Numbered from the stretch's first letter, positions 9,567 through 19,045 are shown. The stretch: 64,000 nucleotides of DNA from Psychromonas sp. CD1 (GCF_002239585.1 NZ_NDFH01000003.1:434001-498000); one strand, 5' to 3'. Notes: a model not told the origin generated them from the letters alone. A program made the numbers and translations.

Positions 9567-10542
9567 GCAACAGTTAGGCACTCAAATGAAGCACAAAAAA
9601 AAACAGGGTATGAGTAAAACGTGGTTAATCGAACAAAAAGCATTAATTGCTTTAATTTTACTCATTGTAGTTGTTTCTTTTTTAAATGAATATTTTTTTA
9701 CATTAAATAATATTTTAAATATTTTACGGCAAACCTCTGTCATTGCTATTTTGGCGGCGGGTATGACGTTAGTTATTCTAACCGCTGGCATAGATTTAAG
9801 TGTTGGTTCCATTTTAGCGTTATGTGGCGCATTTTCTGCCACGATGATAGGTCTTAATATATCCGTCTTTATTGCGGTTCCTGTGTCTCTTTTTGCCGGT
9901 TTAGTTTTAGGCTCTATGACAGGGATAATTATCGCAAAAGGCAAGGTACAAGCCTTCATTGCCACCTTAGTCACCATGACCTTATTACGTGGTGTTACCA
10001 TGGTTTATACGGATGGACGGCCTATTTCAACAGGATTTAGTGATGTATCTGATGCATTTTCATTATTTGGAACAGGTTATTTTTTGTCCGTACCGATTCC
10101 TGTTTGGCTAATGTTTTTGGTGTTTATAAGTATTTGGTATTTGTTAAATCATACTCGTTTTGGGCGTTATATTTATGCGTTAGGGGGGAATGAAGTCGCC
10201 ACACAATTATCCGGCATTAATGTTGATAAAATCAAAATAGGTGTATATGCCATATGTGGTTTATTGTCTGCATTAGCGGGGATTATTATTACTTCTCGAC
10301 TTTCATCGGCACAACCTACGGCGGGTGTGGGTTATGAATTAGATGCGATTGCAGCTGTTGTACTTGGCGGTACCAGCTTGGCGGGAGGTAAAGGGCGCAT
10401 CATGGGTACGTTAGTTGGGGCACTTATCATTGGTGTTTTAAATAATGCACTCAATTTGCTCGATGTTTCTTCATATTACCAAATGATTGTCAAAGCGGTG
10501 GTTATTTTATTAGCCGTTTTGGTTGATAAGAAAGATAAATAA
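9559..10542 (+). CDS. rbsC: Ribose ABC transporter permease
   Basis: RbsC is the inner-membrane channel of the ribose importer. From ATG 9559 it has 327 residues against 321 in E. coli. Many hydrophobic segments and the family motif [19 protein letters not shown] near residue 80 are visible. The start overlaps the rbsA stop and has AGGGAGA about ten bases upstream. The operon should go on to rbsB and rbsK, but host sequence stops about 45 bases after rbsC and cloning-vector sequence begins. Confidence 0.96.
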   Translation: MNEQQLGTQMKHKKKQGMSKTWLIEQKALIALILLIVVVSFLNEYFFTLNNILNILRQTSVIAILAAGMTLVILTAGIDLSVGSILALCGAFSATMIGLNISVFIAVPVSLFAGLVLGSMTGIIIAKGKVQAFIATLVTMTLLRGVTMVYTDGRPISTGFSDVSDAFSLFGTGYFLSVPIPVWLMFLVFISIWYLLNHTRFGRYIYALGGNEVATQLSGINVDKIKIGVYAICGLLSALAGIIITSRLSSAQPTAGVGYELDAIAAVVLGGTSLAGGKGRIMGTLVGALIIGVLNNALNLLDVSSYYQMIVKAVVILLAVLVDKKDK

Positions 10543-10591
10543 GAGATGTATAAAGGAGATCAGATGCGTCCTTTAAAATGGTGAGGCGTCC

Positions 10592-10614
10592 AGCTTGCAT
10601 GCCTGCAGGTCGAC
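10592..10614 (+). other. pUC-type polylinker fragment, left vector edge
   Basis: The bases from AGCTTGCATGCC to GGTCGAC are the HindIII-SphI-PstI-SalI part of the pUC/M13 polylinker. The HindIII site is incomplete on the host side, so the join to host DNA lies around 10585-10592. This is cloning-vector sequence, not a natural feature. Confidence 0.93.
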
Positions 10615-10617
10615 GAT

Positions 10618-10642
10618 TTAATATTAAATATATTGAGCCTGC
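10618..10642 (+). repeat. Left copy of a 25-base inverted repeat flanking the cloned insert
   Basis: The segment beginning TTAATATTAAATATATTGAG is the exact reverse complement of 11424-11448. Matching ends on a cloned piece suggest a linker or a single primer acting at both ends. This is an inference. Confidence 0.85.
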
Positions 10643-11433
10643 TGCTGCGAAGCGGCTGCACGCTGCTGCTCACGTATCAGTTCGTCGTTACGCGTAAGCC
10701 ACTGAAAATCTTTCTGTTGGCTTTGCTGCTGTGCCAGCAGGACTTTTTCTTCGTCAGTAAGTGCCTGCAAACTTTGCTGCAAGTGCTGCTGCTGTTCCTC
10801 GCTCAGCAGCACAACCCCTGCGGCCTGCGCTTCGCACATCTCCAGCGCGTTACGTGCCGCTTTGTGTTTTTCAAAAACCATGGCGGAAATCTGGCCGTAA
10901 ATTTCCGTGCCGGTCAGTTCTTCCAACAGCTCTGCGCGATCGCTCGGTTTAGCATTCAGGAAGGCGGCAAACTGCCCCTGAGAGAGCAACATCGAGCGGG
11001 TAAAGCGACCATAGTCCAGCCCGGTAAGCGCGGCGGTTTGTTCCAGCTTATCCGTGACTTTGTCGGCCAGAATTTTGCCGTCTTCGCAGCGGGCCAGCTC
11101 AACGCGCGGTGCCTGTAAGTTCCCGTCCGGCTGGTTGCGGGCGCGGTTCTGGCTCCAGAAAGCGCGATAAGCAACGCCTTTGACCTCAAATTCCACTTCT
11201 GCCAGGCATTCGGCGGTATCGCGCGTCATCAGGTCGTTTTGCGCCTGAGAGACCTTATTAAGACGCGGCGTTTCGTGATAAAGCGCCAGGCAGATGGCAT
11301 CCAGCAGCGTGGTTTTACCCGCGCCGGTTGCGCCGGTGATGGCAAACAGTCCGTTGCTGGCGAACGGCTCCGCGGTGAAATCAATTTTCCACTCACCCTT
11401 TAGCGAATTCAGATTTTTCAGGCGCAGGCTCAA
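10624..11433 (-). pseudogene. sbcC: Foreign enterobacterial SbcC N-terminal fragment (cloned insert)
   Basis: SbcC is the ATPase subunit of the SbcCD exonuclease. This frame holds only about the first 265 of more than 1000 residues: the Walker A region [33 protein letters not shown] and the start of the coiled coil, with no Walker B. It is very close to enterobacterial SbcC but not identical, as I recall it, to the K-12 protein. It is visibly far richer in G+C than all neighbours and is bracketed by pUC polylinker on both sides, so it is cloned DNA of another organism. The true ATG is lost. Confidence 0.93.
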
Positions 11434-11448
11434 TATATTTAATATTAA
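11424..11448 (-). repeat. Right copy of the 25-base inverted repeat flanking the cloned insert
   Basis: Reverse complement of 10618-10642. It lies between the sbcC codons and the XbaI-BamHI side of the polylinker. Confidence 0.85.
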
Positions 11449-11449
11449 T

Positions 11450-11722
11450 CTCTAGAGGATCCCCGGGTACCGAGCTCGAATTCGTAATCATGGTCATAGC
11501 TGTTTCCTGTGTGAAATTGTTATCCGCTCACAATTCCACACAACATACGAGCCCGGAAGCATAAAGTGTAAAGCCTGGGGGGTGCCTAATGAGTGGAGCT
11601 ACTCACATTAATTGCGTGCGCCTCACTGCCCGCTTCCAGTCGGAAGCTGTCGTGCAGCTGCATATGAATCACACGCCCCGGGGAAAGGCGATTGGCGAAT
11701 TGGGGGCGCCTCTTTCCGGCTA
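11450..11722 (-). other. pUC-type vector: polylinker, lacZ-alpha start, lac operator and promoter
   Basis: Reading right to left this is the pUC lac region. The lacZ-alpha ATG is at 11495-11497, followed by EcoRI-SacI-KpnI-SmaI-BamHI-XbaI sites. Its frame runs through the polylinker into the insert and stops soon after. From about 11555 onward the match to pUC degrades steadily with single-base gains, losses and changes (for example CCCGGAAGC for CCGGAAGC and GAGTGGAGCTACTCAC for GAGTGAGCTAACTCAC). That is the pattern of the low-quality end of a Sanger read. Vector likeness fades out near 11720. Confidence 0.95.
11515..11535 (-). promoter_or_regulatory. lac operator O1 (vector-derived)
   Basis: An exact lacO1 sequence on the minus strand (AATTGTGAGCGGATAACAAT and one more base). 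The lac -10 box is at 11542-11547 and the -35 box at 11567-11572 in complement. The spacer holds one extra base compared with the true lac promoter, a probable read error. Confidence 0.95.
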
Positions 11723-11973
11723 AGAAGTTTTTTTGAGATATTATATACGTTCATTAAAGCTCGCTATCAATACCCCTTCACACCGTACCTCTCTATAGAT
11801 GTTCAAAAGACAAGTCATTCATAGAGAGTTTAAAATAATTTTCCTGGTTTTGTAATCTAAAGATTAATTTTTATATAATTACGCATCTTAAATCAGAAAA
11901 TAAGGAGATAAATTGGTCTGAAAATTGCTTACTAAACAGAGATAGTTAGATTTTTCTTTGAAAGGCAAAGCAA
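11723..11973. other. Non-coding host sequence after the vector block
   Basis: AT-rich host-like sequence resumes here. A ribosome-binding-like AAAGGCAAAG precedes the frameshifted gene that follows. I see no gene or clear promoter in it, and nothing resembling the expected rbsB. Confidence 0.4.
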
Positions 11974-12650
11974 ATGACTACAAATATAATGAATACACTT
12001 TCTTCTCCTTTAAAAAACACATTAAGTCATGATGTGAAATCAAAAACTGCTCCTCTGGTAGATATCCATAATACAGACCCCAAGATGCTAAAGCTTGATA
12101 AAAAGGCGGTAAATAAAGAGGCTGATGTTGTTTTTTCCGATCGATCTCTCAAAATGCAGGCTATCTCTAAAGATTTTTTTCAACAGGGGGGTTAGCACTA
12201 AGTGATGTTCCAAAATATATACAACGTTTACAAAAAGATGGTTTTATAAGTGCACAACAATCACAAAAACTTTGTGATTCAAATATCGGTAAAGCGGAAA
12301 AATTAAGCCGTAGTACGGCAAAAATCGTTAACTTTTTAAGTGATTTCAAAGTAAAAGTCGTAGCGCAAGATAAACAAGATCCGTTAATAGATATTTTATC
12401 TCAAGCATCAAAAATTGTTGAAAATTTAGGCGAGATGAACGGGAAAACAAGCGCAGAAACGGTGAAAGGCACTTTGTTTAAATTACAAGCTTATTTAGAC
12501 AGCTCCGACGCTTCGAAATGGAGTAAAGCATCATTAAGATCTTTAAATGATGTAAAAAGTATTCTATCGGTGACGGACAAGTTAGCGTTAAATCCAAGCA
12601 ACTCAAAGGCTACAAATCGTTATTTACAAGTATCAAAGGGAACTATTTAA
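11974..12650 (+). pseudogene. Hypothetical protein gene broken by a one-base frameshift
   Basis: The first frame runs 73 codons from ATG 11974 to a stop at 12193-12195. The next frame stays open from the same point to a stop at 12648-12650. Adding one base to the six-G run at about 12186-12191 would join them into a protein of about 225 residues. The composition is consistent across the break: hydrophilic, Lys/Ser-rich, with helical stretches (SDVPKYIQRLQKDGF, AEKLSRSTAKIVNFL). I do not recognise the family, and I see no signal peptide or membrane segment. A sequencing error in the G run is as likely as a real mutation. Confidence 0.6.
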
Positions 12651-12740
12651 GCGTAGTACTATGTATTTTATATGTATTTTATATGTGTTTATCTTGCACT
12701 ACATTACTGCGCCGTTTTCAGCGTATTGTTTAAAGCTTTG

Positions 12741-12775
12741 AAAGCACGCCCATAAAATGTTATGGACGTGTTTTA
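12741..12775. terminator. Probable bidirectional terminator
   Basis: An 11-base stem with one mismatch (CACGCCCATAA against TTATGGACGTG, loop AATG) is followed by TTTT. It sits between the convergent hypothetical gene and the YebC-family gene, so it could serve both. Confidence 0.6.
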
Positions 12776-12782
12776 GAGATAG

Positions 12783-13505
12783 TTATTCCGGTAACACCGC
12801 ATTATGATATATATTTTGTACATCATCACAATCGTGGAGCATTGCCATAAACTTTTCAAATTTCTCTACATGTTCCTGGTCAATATCAATATCAGTTTGA
12901 GCCACAAAAGTAATTTCTTCAATTTCTAATTCGAGATCGGGGTAACTTTCATGTAAAGCACTTTTTGCTTTGAAAAATTCTGTATGAGGACAAAATACGG
13001 TGATCATTCCGTTTTCACCTTCAACATCGGTGACATCAACATCTGCCATCATTAATTCTTCTAAAACGGCTTCATCATCAGCGCCTTTAAAAACAAAAAC
13101 AGCTTGATGTTCAAATAAATGTGCCACGGTACCCGGCGAGCCAATTTTTGCACCGGTTTTAACGAAACAGGTGCGAACATCAGTCCAAGTCCGTTTATTA
13201 TTATCTGTTAAACAATCGACAATAACGGAACATCCACCAGGGCCAAATCCTTCGTAGGTTGCACGTTCATAATCTTCACCCGCGCCACTTTGTGCTTTTT
13301 CAAGGGCGCGATCAATAACATGGCTAGGTACTTGGTCTTTTTTTGCACTGTCAATTAAACGGCGTAAACTTAAATTACCTTCGGGATCAAATCCACCATT
13401 TTTAGCGCAGACATAGAGTTCTTTTGAATATTTAGAATAAATTTTTGTTTTTGCGCCAGCCGTTTTTGCCATTGATTCTTTACGGTTTTGATATGCTCTT
13501 CCCAT
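12783..13505 (-). CDS. yeeN: YebC/YeeN-family translation or transcription factor
   Basis: The 240 residues fit the YebC/PmpR family (TACO1 in mitochondria). Family members act in transcription control or help ribosomes over polyproline stretches. Recognisable segments are [13 protein letters not shown] at the start, [20 protein letters not shown] and [20 protein letters not shown]. The extended N-terminus and the sequence are nearer to the E. coli paralogue YeeN than to YebC of the ruvC operon, and no ruv gene is nearby. It is a single gene, transcribed away from the ygjP gene. Confidence 0.88.
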   Translation of the reverse strand: MGRAYQNRKESMAKTAGAKTKIYSKYSKELYVCAKNGGFDPEGNLSLRRLIDSAKKDQVPSHVIDRALEKAQSGAGEDYERATYEGFGPGGCSVIVDCLTDNNKRTWTDVRTCFVKTGAKIGSPGTVAHLFEHQAVFVFKGADDEAVLEELMMADVDVTDVEGENGMITVFCPHTEFFKAKSALHESYPDLELEIEEITFVAQTDIDIDQEHVEKFEKFMAMLHDCDDVQNIYHNAVLPE

Positions 13506-13646
13506 GGATCGGACTCTTTATTGTTAGTTATTTACAAATAATGGCAATAATATTACTCCTATGTAACAGATTAGGCTAGTCAAGGAAGGTAAAATCTCGG
13601 CAGGTAAAATTAATGTAAATTAAGCGATAAAGAAAATAGTAAAGCC

Positions 13647-14165
13647 ATGTTCGATTGTCAATATTTAGAGTTAAAATATCTTGCTGCTTATTCACCCTCT
13701 ATTCTCGATAAAGTGCGTGAAATGCTTCAAAAAAAGACGTTATCTTCTTTTTTATTAGAAAAACATCCGAAGAAGCACTCTATTAATAATGATAGGCACT
13801 TACGTGAATACGTGATGGCATTAAAAAATAACTACTTAAAAAAATCAGCCCCCCTCAGTAAAATAATTTATGATCCTAAAATTCATGTCATTCATAATGC
13901 GCTGGGTTTGCATACCGTTATTTCAAGAGTACAAGGTAATAAATTAAAACGTAAAAATGAGATCCGTATCTGTGATGTTTTTAAAAATTGTCCGGAATCT
14001 TTTTTAAAAATGATTGTGGTACATGAATTAAGTCATTTGAAATATAGAGAGCATGATAAGGCTTTTTATCATTTATGCGAACATATGTTACCGGATTATC
14101 ATCAATTGGAATTTGAAATGCGCGTGTATTTAACTCAAATCGAATTGCTAGGTAATATCTATTAA
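13647..14165 (+). CDS. ygjP: YgjP-like zinc metallopeptidase-fold protein
   Basis: A 172-residue protein of the YgjP/DUF45 family. The zincin motif HELSH (residues 126-130) lies in VVHELSHLKYREHDKAFY, followed by a conserved YHQLEFEMRVYLT tail. The family is annotated as metal-dependent hydrolase, and E. coli YgjP has been reported to act on UTP; the substrate here is unknown. It is divergent from the YebC-family gene and convergent with oleD, which ends only ten bases past its stop. Confidence 0.88.
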   Translation: MFDCQYLELKYLAAYSPSILDKVREMLQKKTLSSFLLEKHPKKHSINNDRHLREYVMALKNNYLKKSAPLSKIIYDPKIHVIHNALGLHTVISRVQGNKLKRKNEIRICDVFKNCPESFLKMIVVHELSHLKYREHDKAFYHLCEHMLPDYHQLEFEMRVYLTQIELLGNIY

Positions 14166-14175
14166 AGGTGACTAT

Positions 14176-15249
14176 CTACTTTTCACTCAAAATGAGTTTT
14201 AAGCGATGCATACCTTCATTAATATCAATCAAGGGTAAATAACCAAGATCGTTTTTGGCTGCACTAATATTGAAATAATGGCTGGTAGAAAGTTGCTTGG
14301 CAACAAAACGAGTAATAATGGGTTCGTGTTGTTTACGGAGGCAAAAATAAAATCCTTCAAGTATCGCTCCGAGTAAATAAGCCATGGATGCAGGCACTCT
14401 TTTACTTACTTTAGGTAAATTTTGGCAAGCCAGTATTTTATTTAGCATATCTGCCATTAAAATAGGCTGATCGTCACTGATAAAATATGCTTTCCCCGCA
14501 CATTTCGAGTGCGAATTATGCAACTCAGCAGCGCCGAGAAGGTGTGCATAGACTGCATTATCAATATAAGTGGTATCGACTAATTTATCTGTTTTTCCAA
14601 GTAGTTTAAGACGACCTGTTTTCGCTCGAGAAAGTACTCGCGGTATTAAATGTCTATCTCCTGGGCCCCAGATAAGGTGGGGGCGCAACGCTACAGTTTT
14701 TAATTGAGTTTGATTGCAATCTAATATTTTTTTTTCTGCAATGGATTTAGATAATGCATAATAATTTAAAAAATTCTTGGCGTAGGGGGTTGACTCGTCA
14801 ATGCCATCTTCGTCAACACCAGAGAAGGTCACACTCGGTGTGCTGGTATAAATAAGCTTATTAATGAGATGTGTTTGACAAGCCGTAATAACATTTTCAG
14901 TACCGAGCACATTACTTTGAAAATAACTTTTTTTACTTCCCCAAACTCCTGCTTTAGAGGCGATATGAAATACAATGTCACATCCAGACATTGCTTTTAA
15001 TAAAGCGTTAGCGTCATTCAAATCGCCTTGATACATTGTTACACCCAGAGCTTCTAGCTCTGGGTAGTAAGTTCGAGCAAAGCCTACTACCGGGATATTC
15101 GCTAAGCGCAAATGCTCGCATAAAGCCTTACCTAAAAAACCGCCAGCACCGGTGACGAACGCACATTTAATTTGTCGCTTTAGCTTAAGAAGAATTGTTT
15201 GTTGTAGGGCTGGTAAGTGTTCAAAAGCTAAAATGCCATGCTCGGTCAT
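14176..15249 (-). CDS. oleD: OleD, NADPH-dependent 2-alkyl-3-ketoalkanoate reductase
   Basis: OleD reduces the 2-alkyl-3-keto acid made by OleA to the beta-hydroxy acid. The 357 residues form an extended short-chain dehydrogenase/3-beta-HSD fold. The nucleotide motif TGAGGFLG is at about residues 33-40, after an N-terminal extension, and the catalytic YALSK lies near residue 165. It is the last gene of oleABCD, starting one base after the end of oleC, so translation is probably coupled. The order A-B-C-D is that of Shewanella and relatives. Confidence 0.93.
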   Translation of the reverse strand: MTEHGILAFEHLPALQQTILLKLKRQIKCAFVTGAGGFLGKALCEHLRLANIPVVGFARTYYPELEALGVTMYQGDLNDANALLKAMSGCDIVFHIASKAGVWGSKKSYFQSNVLGTENVITACQTHLINKLIYTSTPSVTFSGVDEDGIDESTPYAKNFLNYYALSKSIAEKKILDCNQTQLKTVALRPHLIWGPGDRHLIPRVLSRAKTGRLKLLGKTDKLVDTTYIDNAVYAHLLGAAELHNSHSKCAGKAYFISDDQPILMADMLNKILACQNLPKVSKRVPASMAYLLGAILEGFYFCLRKQHEPIITRFVAKQLSTSHYFNISAAKNDLGYLPLIDINEGMHRLKLILSEK

Positions 15250-15250
15250 C

Positions 15251-16930
15251 TTAATTGTCCTGATGTTGTTTTGAATATTTTAATTGGGCCCAGAGTGCTA
15301 ATTTTTCTCTAAATATTTTTGCATTGTGACGAATATCCATCGGGAAGTCTTTATGGATCAAAAAATGATAGATCCCTTGTGTTGTTTGGTGTTGCTCTGC
15401 AATTGCACTTAATTCATTGAACAGACGCAGTGTATCTTTACATTTTGGATGTTTCAGCTCTACACAGAGAAGCGCTTTTGTTTTACCCCGCACATTAATC
15501 GAGACTAATGCACTGCGTTTAATATCTTTATGAGTATTAAATATTCTCTCGCAAGGAATTGAAAAATAACATTTATTTTGATTGTTGTAGTCACTTTTAA
15601 CGCGATGCGCTTTACGACCACACATCCATAAATTACCCTGATTATCGAGATAACCTAAATCTCCCATACGGTGACGAATATCACCATTGTCTTCTATTTT
15701 AGCCAATAAAGTTGCTTCCGGCCGTTGATAATAAGCTTGGCTTACTTGTGTACCTTTAACGACAATTTCACCGATACTATAAGGAGCTAAGCATAGATTA
15801 TCCTGCCAGTCTTTAATGGGTTTTTCTGTGATTTTAATAATAGACAGTGTAGTATTTTTAATTGGAAAGCCGACGCAGATACCACTGCCATTTTGGGTGT
15901 GTTTTTCTGTTTGTAATAATTTAGCGCTGCTTATTTTTGTGATGGGTAAAGACTCTGTTGCACCATAAGAGCTGATAATTTCAGTTCCTTTATTAAGTAT
16001 GCGAGAAAATTGTTGTAATGAGTCAACGCTTGCCGGCGCCCCAGCAGAGATAACACGGCGCAAACTGTCTAATACAATATTTTGCATACAGCCAGCTTTA
16101 CCTAAGCGCTCTATTAATGCAGGATTAGCAAATAAATTAGTACATTGATATTTTTCAATAGCGGCAAATAAATTATTGGGGTTGGCTTTAATAGGTTTAC
16201 TTGCATCCATCAGAGGAATAATTGATGCCATGCCTAATGCAGGCCCAAATAAAGAAAATAGAGGAAAAGTCGCGAGATCACGCTCACCATGTTGAATGTG
16301 GTAATCATTGCGTAAGATATCTATTTGCGTTTCAAACATGGCATGGCTATATATAACGCCTTTGGGATTACCAGTACTACCACTGGTAAATAGGATTGCC
16401 GCCATCGCATGTTTGTTTAATTTTTCCATTTTAAAGGGGTGTTGTAGAATATTTTTTTTCAATAAAGAGGGGATACTTTGAATGCCAAATAAATCAAAAG
16501 GCGCCACACTAAAATAATATTTCAGCGTGTCTTTTCCCCAATCATATAAAATGCGGGCAACATGAGCTTTGTTAATGCCAATAAACGCAGTTGGTTGCGC
16601 TTCAATAAAACATTGTTTAAGGTTTTTAATACCCATACCGGGATCAACTAAAATAGGGATGATGCCGGCTTTAAATAAAGCAAAAGTAATACTAAAAAAA
16701 TCTAAACTTGGGGTGATCATTAAAACTGCTTTATCGCCAGCCTTTAAACCTTGCTTAGTTAAAACATAAGCAATATGGTCACTGCGTTGGTCTAACGCTT
16801 TAAAGGTTAATTCTTTGTATACTAGTTTGTTAAAACTTTTTTGCTGTACTGCCACAGCAAGATCATTGGGAAAGTTCTGTGCCGCTACAGAGAGGTGACG
16901 ACAAAGATTTGCTTCTTTATTTTTACTCAT
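15251..16930 (-). CDS. oleC: OleC, beta-lactone synthetase (AMP-ligase family)
   Basis: OleC uses ATP to close the 2-alkyl-3-hydroxy acid into a beta-lactone. The protein has 559 residues, typical of the family. The adenylation P-loop [16 protein letters not shown] is near residue 180, and the YGATE motif and the GDLGYLD region are present. It looks like an acyl-CoA synthetase in isolation, but its place between oleB and oleD settles the assignment. It begins 3 bases downstream of the oleB stop. Confidence 0.93.
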   Translation of the reverse strand: MSKNKEANLCRHLSVAAQNFPNDLAVAVQQKSFNKLVYKELTFKALDQRSDHIAYVLTKQGLKAGDKAVLMITPSLDFFSITFALFKAGIIPILVDPGMGIKNLKQCFIEAQPTAFIGINKAHVARILYDWGKDTLKYYFSVAPFDLFGIQSIPSLLKKNILQHPFKMEKLNKHAMAAILFTSGSTGNPKGVIYSHAMFETQIDILRNDYHIQHGERDLATFPLFSLFGPALGMASIIPLMDASKPIKANPNNLFAAIEKYQCTNLFANPALIERLGKAGCMQNIVLDSLRRVISAGAPASVDSLQQFSRILNKGTEIISSYGATESLPITKISSAKLLQTEKHTQNGSGICVGFPIKNTTLSIIKITEKPIKDWQDNLCLAPYSIGEIVVKGTQVSQAYYQRPEATLLAKIEDNGDIRHRMGDLGYLDNQGNLWMCGRKAHRVKSDYNNQNKCYFSIPCERIFNTHKDIKRSALVSINVRGKTKALLCVELKHPKCKDTLRLFNELSAIAEQHQTTQGIYHFLIHKDFPMDIRHNAKIFREKLALWAQLKYSKQHQDN

Positions 16931-16933
16931 AAA

Positions 16934-17833
16934 TTATAAGTTTTGTTTCAAGAATTTTGTTATTAAAGGGATGACCTGAGCACTTGCATCTTCTAAAATA
17001 TAGTGCCCACAATCAGCAAATTCATTAATCTGTGCATGTGGCATTTTTTCTTTCCACAAGGTCAAAAAATGTTTGTCAAACACGAAATCTTGCATACCCC
17101 AGCAAATAAGAGTCGGTGTGTTTTTAAATTGTGTCACACTTTCACTAATTTTAGAGACTAAGGAATAACTTTTATCATTTTGGTGTAGTGGAATATCCTG
17201 AATAAAACGTAACGTGGAAATCCGATTTCGCCATGAATTAAAGGGCATAACATAAGCGGCTCGAATATTCTTAGGCATGGGTTTACGTTTAACACCAATA
17301 TACGAGGCGACAGAAGAAAAAGCATTTAAACCCCGAACTAATAATGTGCCTATGTACATATTTCTACAAATAAATAGGGCTAGTGGTAATTTTTTGCTAG
17401 CCGGAAGATGAAATGCGCTCGTATTTAATATCACTAAGCGTTTAATTCTATCTGGGTGACGCTGAGCATAGCCCATTCCTATCATTCCACCCCAATCATG
17501 TACAATAAGGGTAATGTTTTTGTGAATATTAAGCGAATCAAGTAAGGCTTCTAGGTCGTCAATACGACTTTTTAAGCAATAATTGTAATTTTTATCGCTG
17601 GGTTTTGAAGAGAAACCACAACCGATATGATCCGGTACAATGCATTGATATTCGTTACGTAATGCTTTTACTAAATTTCGATAATAAAAAGACCAACTAG
17701 GATTACCGTGGAGCATAATGACAGGTTCACCCTGACCTTCATTCAAGTAATGGTATGTATGCCCATTACGTTTTAAATAATTACGCTGAAAAGGAAATAA
17801 GGTCTCTATATTTTTATGTGTGTTCATTACCAT
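16934..17833 (-). CDS. oleB: OleB, beta-lactone decarboxylase (alpha/beta hydrolase)
   Basis: OleB releases CO2 from the beta-lactone to give the cis-olefin. It is a haloalkane-dehalogenase-like alpha/beta hydrolase of about 299 residues. The nucleophile elbow VHDWGG puts Asp at about residue 113, the HGNPSWSFYYRN oxyanion-hole region is near the start, and GHYILED near the end holds the catalytic His. ATG 17833 is chosen because TAGGA precedes it. An upstream TTG is weaker and an ATG at 17827 is also possible. The start overlaps the oleA stop by seven bases. Confidence 0.92.
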   Translation of the reverse strand: MVMNTHKNIETLFPFQRNYLKRNGHTYHYLNEGQGEPVIMLHGNPSWSFYYRNLVKALRNEYQCIVPDHIGCGFSSKPSDKNYNYCLKSRIDDLEALLDSLNIHKNITLIVHDWGGMIGMGYAQRHPDRIKRLVILNTSAFHLPASKKLPLALFICRNMYIGTLLVRGLNAFSSVASYIGVKRKPMPKNIRAAYVMPFNSWRNRISTLRFIQDIPLHQNDKSYSLVSKISESVTQFKNTPTLICWGMQDFVFDKHFLTLWKEKMPHAQINEFADCGHYILEDASAQVIPLITKFLKQNL

Positions 17834-18876
17834 TTTAATCCTAGCATCATACAATTAAGGCCACTGCCTATTCCTAAAAAACTGACGTTATCGCCTTTTT
17901 TCAAAAAACCTTGTTCATTTGCGATAGCGGCTGTAATAGGTAATGAGACTGTACCCATATTGCCTAGGTAAGCGAAAGTGGGGAATTCTTTACTTTCTGG
18001 GATCTGTAACGCACTTAATACTTGTTTCTGATTAGAAGAGCCGACTTGATGGCAAATGACCTTGTCGACATCTTCTACTAACCATCCGCGTTTTTGTAAA
18101 AAATGTTGCCATGTTTCATAGGCGAGTTTAACCCCTTCTCTGAGCAAAGGCACCGCATTGGTGCGCATAAACTCTTGTTGTAATTTGACACCGACTTTGC
18201 GCACTCCCCATTGACAAAGATCATAGTATTCAGGAGCACTTAGGTGGCTGGCACCGAGTAACTGATGTTGGCAATTATTATTTAATTGAAAGCTGCCATC
18301 GGTTAATAGAACTGCCGTTGCACCCGATCCCCCGGTTAAGGTGGCTAAAGACTGTGCAAAATTTTGAATCGTTGGATTTTGGAGCATATTATCAATGGTG
18401 AGATTTACAATATGTCGAGCGGATTCACAAGAAACGACTAATCCCGCTTTAATCTGTCCTAATTCAATACGGTTAGCGATATCTAATATTCCAGATAAAA
18501 CCCCCAAACAAGCATTGCTTATATCATAGATAGCAGTGCTACTATTGACGCCTAGCACAGATGCAATGCGACAAGCTGTTGCGGGCTCATGTTGGTCACG
18601 ACATACTCCGGTATATACGACTGCGCCAATATCATCGATATCAATGCCCGTTTCTGCCATGCTTTTTTTAGCAGCCTGAATCGCTCCGTCGGATAAACGG
18701 TGGTTTTCTGGCCACCAACGTCGTTCTTGAATACCCGTTAATGCTGCCAATTGTCCCATGGGAATATGTAACTTTTTATACAATGGGGCAAGGCGTGATT
18801 CTAGTTCATTACTGCTAATAACGGTTGGTGCTAACTCATAAGCTAGGCTATTGATAAAAACGCGGGAATATTTCAT
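17827..18876 (-). CDS. oleA: OleA, thiolase-fold acyl-CoA head-to-head condensing enzyme
   Basis: OleA joins two fatty acyl-CoAs by non-decarboxylative Claisen condensation, the committed step of long-chain olefin formation. The 349 residues form a FabH-like thiolase. The active-site Cys is in ISNACLGVLSG (about residue 123), and the GSGATAVLLTDG and GNMGTVSLPI blocks of the superfamily are visible. It is first in oleABCD. In marine relatives the product is a polyunsaturated C31 hydrocarbon; whether that holds here depends on the fatty acids available. Confidence 0.94.
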   Translation of the reverse strand: MKYSRVFINSLAYELAPTVISSNELESRLAPLYKKLHIPMGQLAALTGIQERRWWPENHRLSDGAIQAAKKSMAETGIDIDDIGAVVYTGVCRDQHEPATACRIASVLGVNSSTAIYDISNACLGVLSGILDIANRIELGQIKAGLVVSCESARHIVNLTIDNMLQNPTIQNFAQSLATLTGGSGATAVLLTDGSFQLNNNCQHQLLGASHLSAPEYYDLCQWGVRKVGVKLQQEFMRTNAVPLLREGVKLAYETWQHFLQKRGWLVEDVDKVICHQVGSSNQKQVLSALQIPESKEFPTFAYLGNMGTVSLPITAAIANEQGFLKKGDNVSFLGIGSGLNCMMLGLKW

Positions 18877-19045
18877 TAAGCAATTCTGTTTCTCATCTAG
18901 TACACATTAAAAGAGCAAACGTTAATCGTTTGCCTTAAATCGAACGCGTAGATTAACGCAATTATCTATTTTAAAAAAGTGCTAAGCGAAAAGAATACGC
19001 TTTTTGCAGAGCAATTGCATATAAACTCTATTAATTGATTGTATT

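Noticed and set aside
9582-10001. 139-codon minus-strand frame
   Set aside because: It is antisense to rbsC, and its composition follows from reading a membrane-protein gene backward.
10633-11189. Long open frames on both strands inside the G+C-rich block
   Set aside because: They are shadows of the cloned sbcC fragment, which explains the coding pattern in the minus-strand frame. High G+C gives long spurious frames.
10585-11722. Natural horizontal transfer of sbcC from an enterobacterium
   Set aside because: Both sides are pUC polylinker in correct order and the lac region shows read-end decay, so cloning and assembly explain it better.
15251-18876. Separate fatty-acid genes (FabH, haloalkane dehalogenase, acyl-CoA ligase)
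   Set aside because: Taken singly they look like these, but the coupled order with OleD identifies the olefin pathway.
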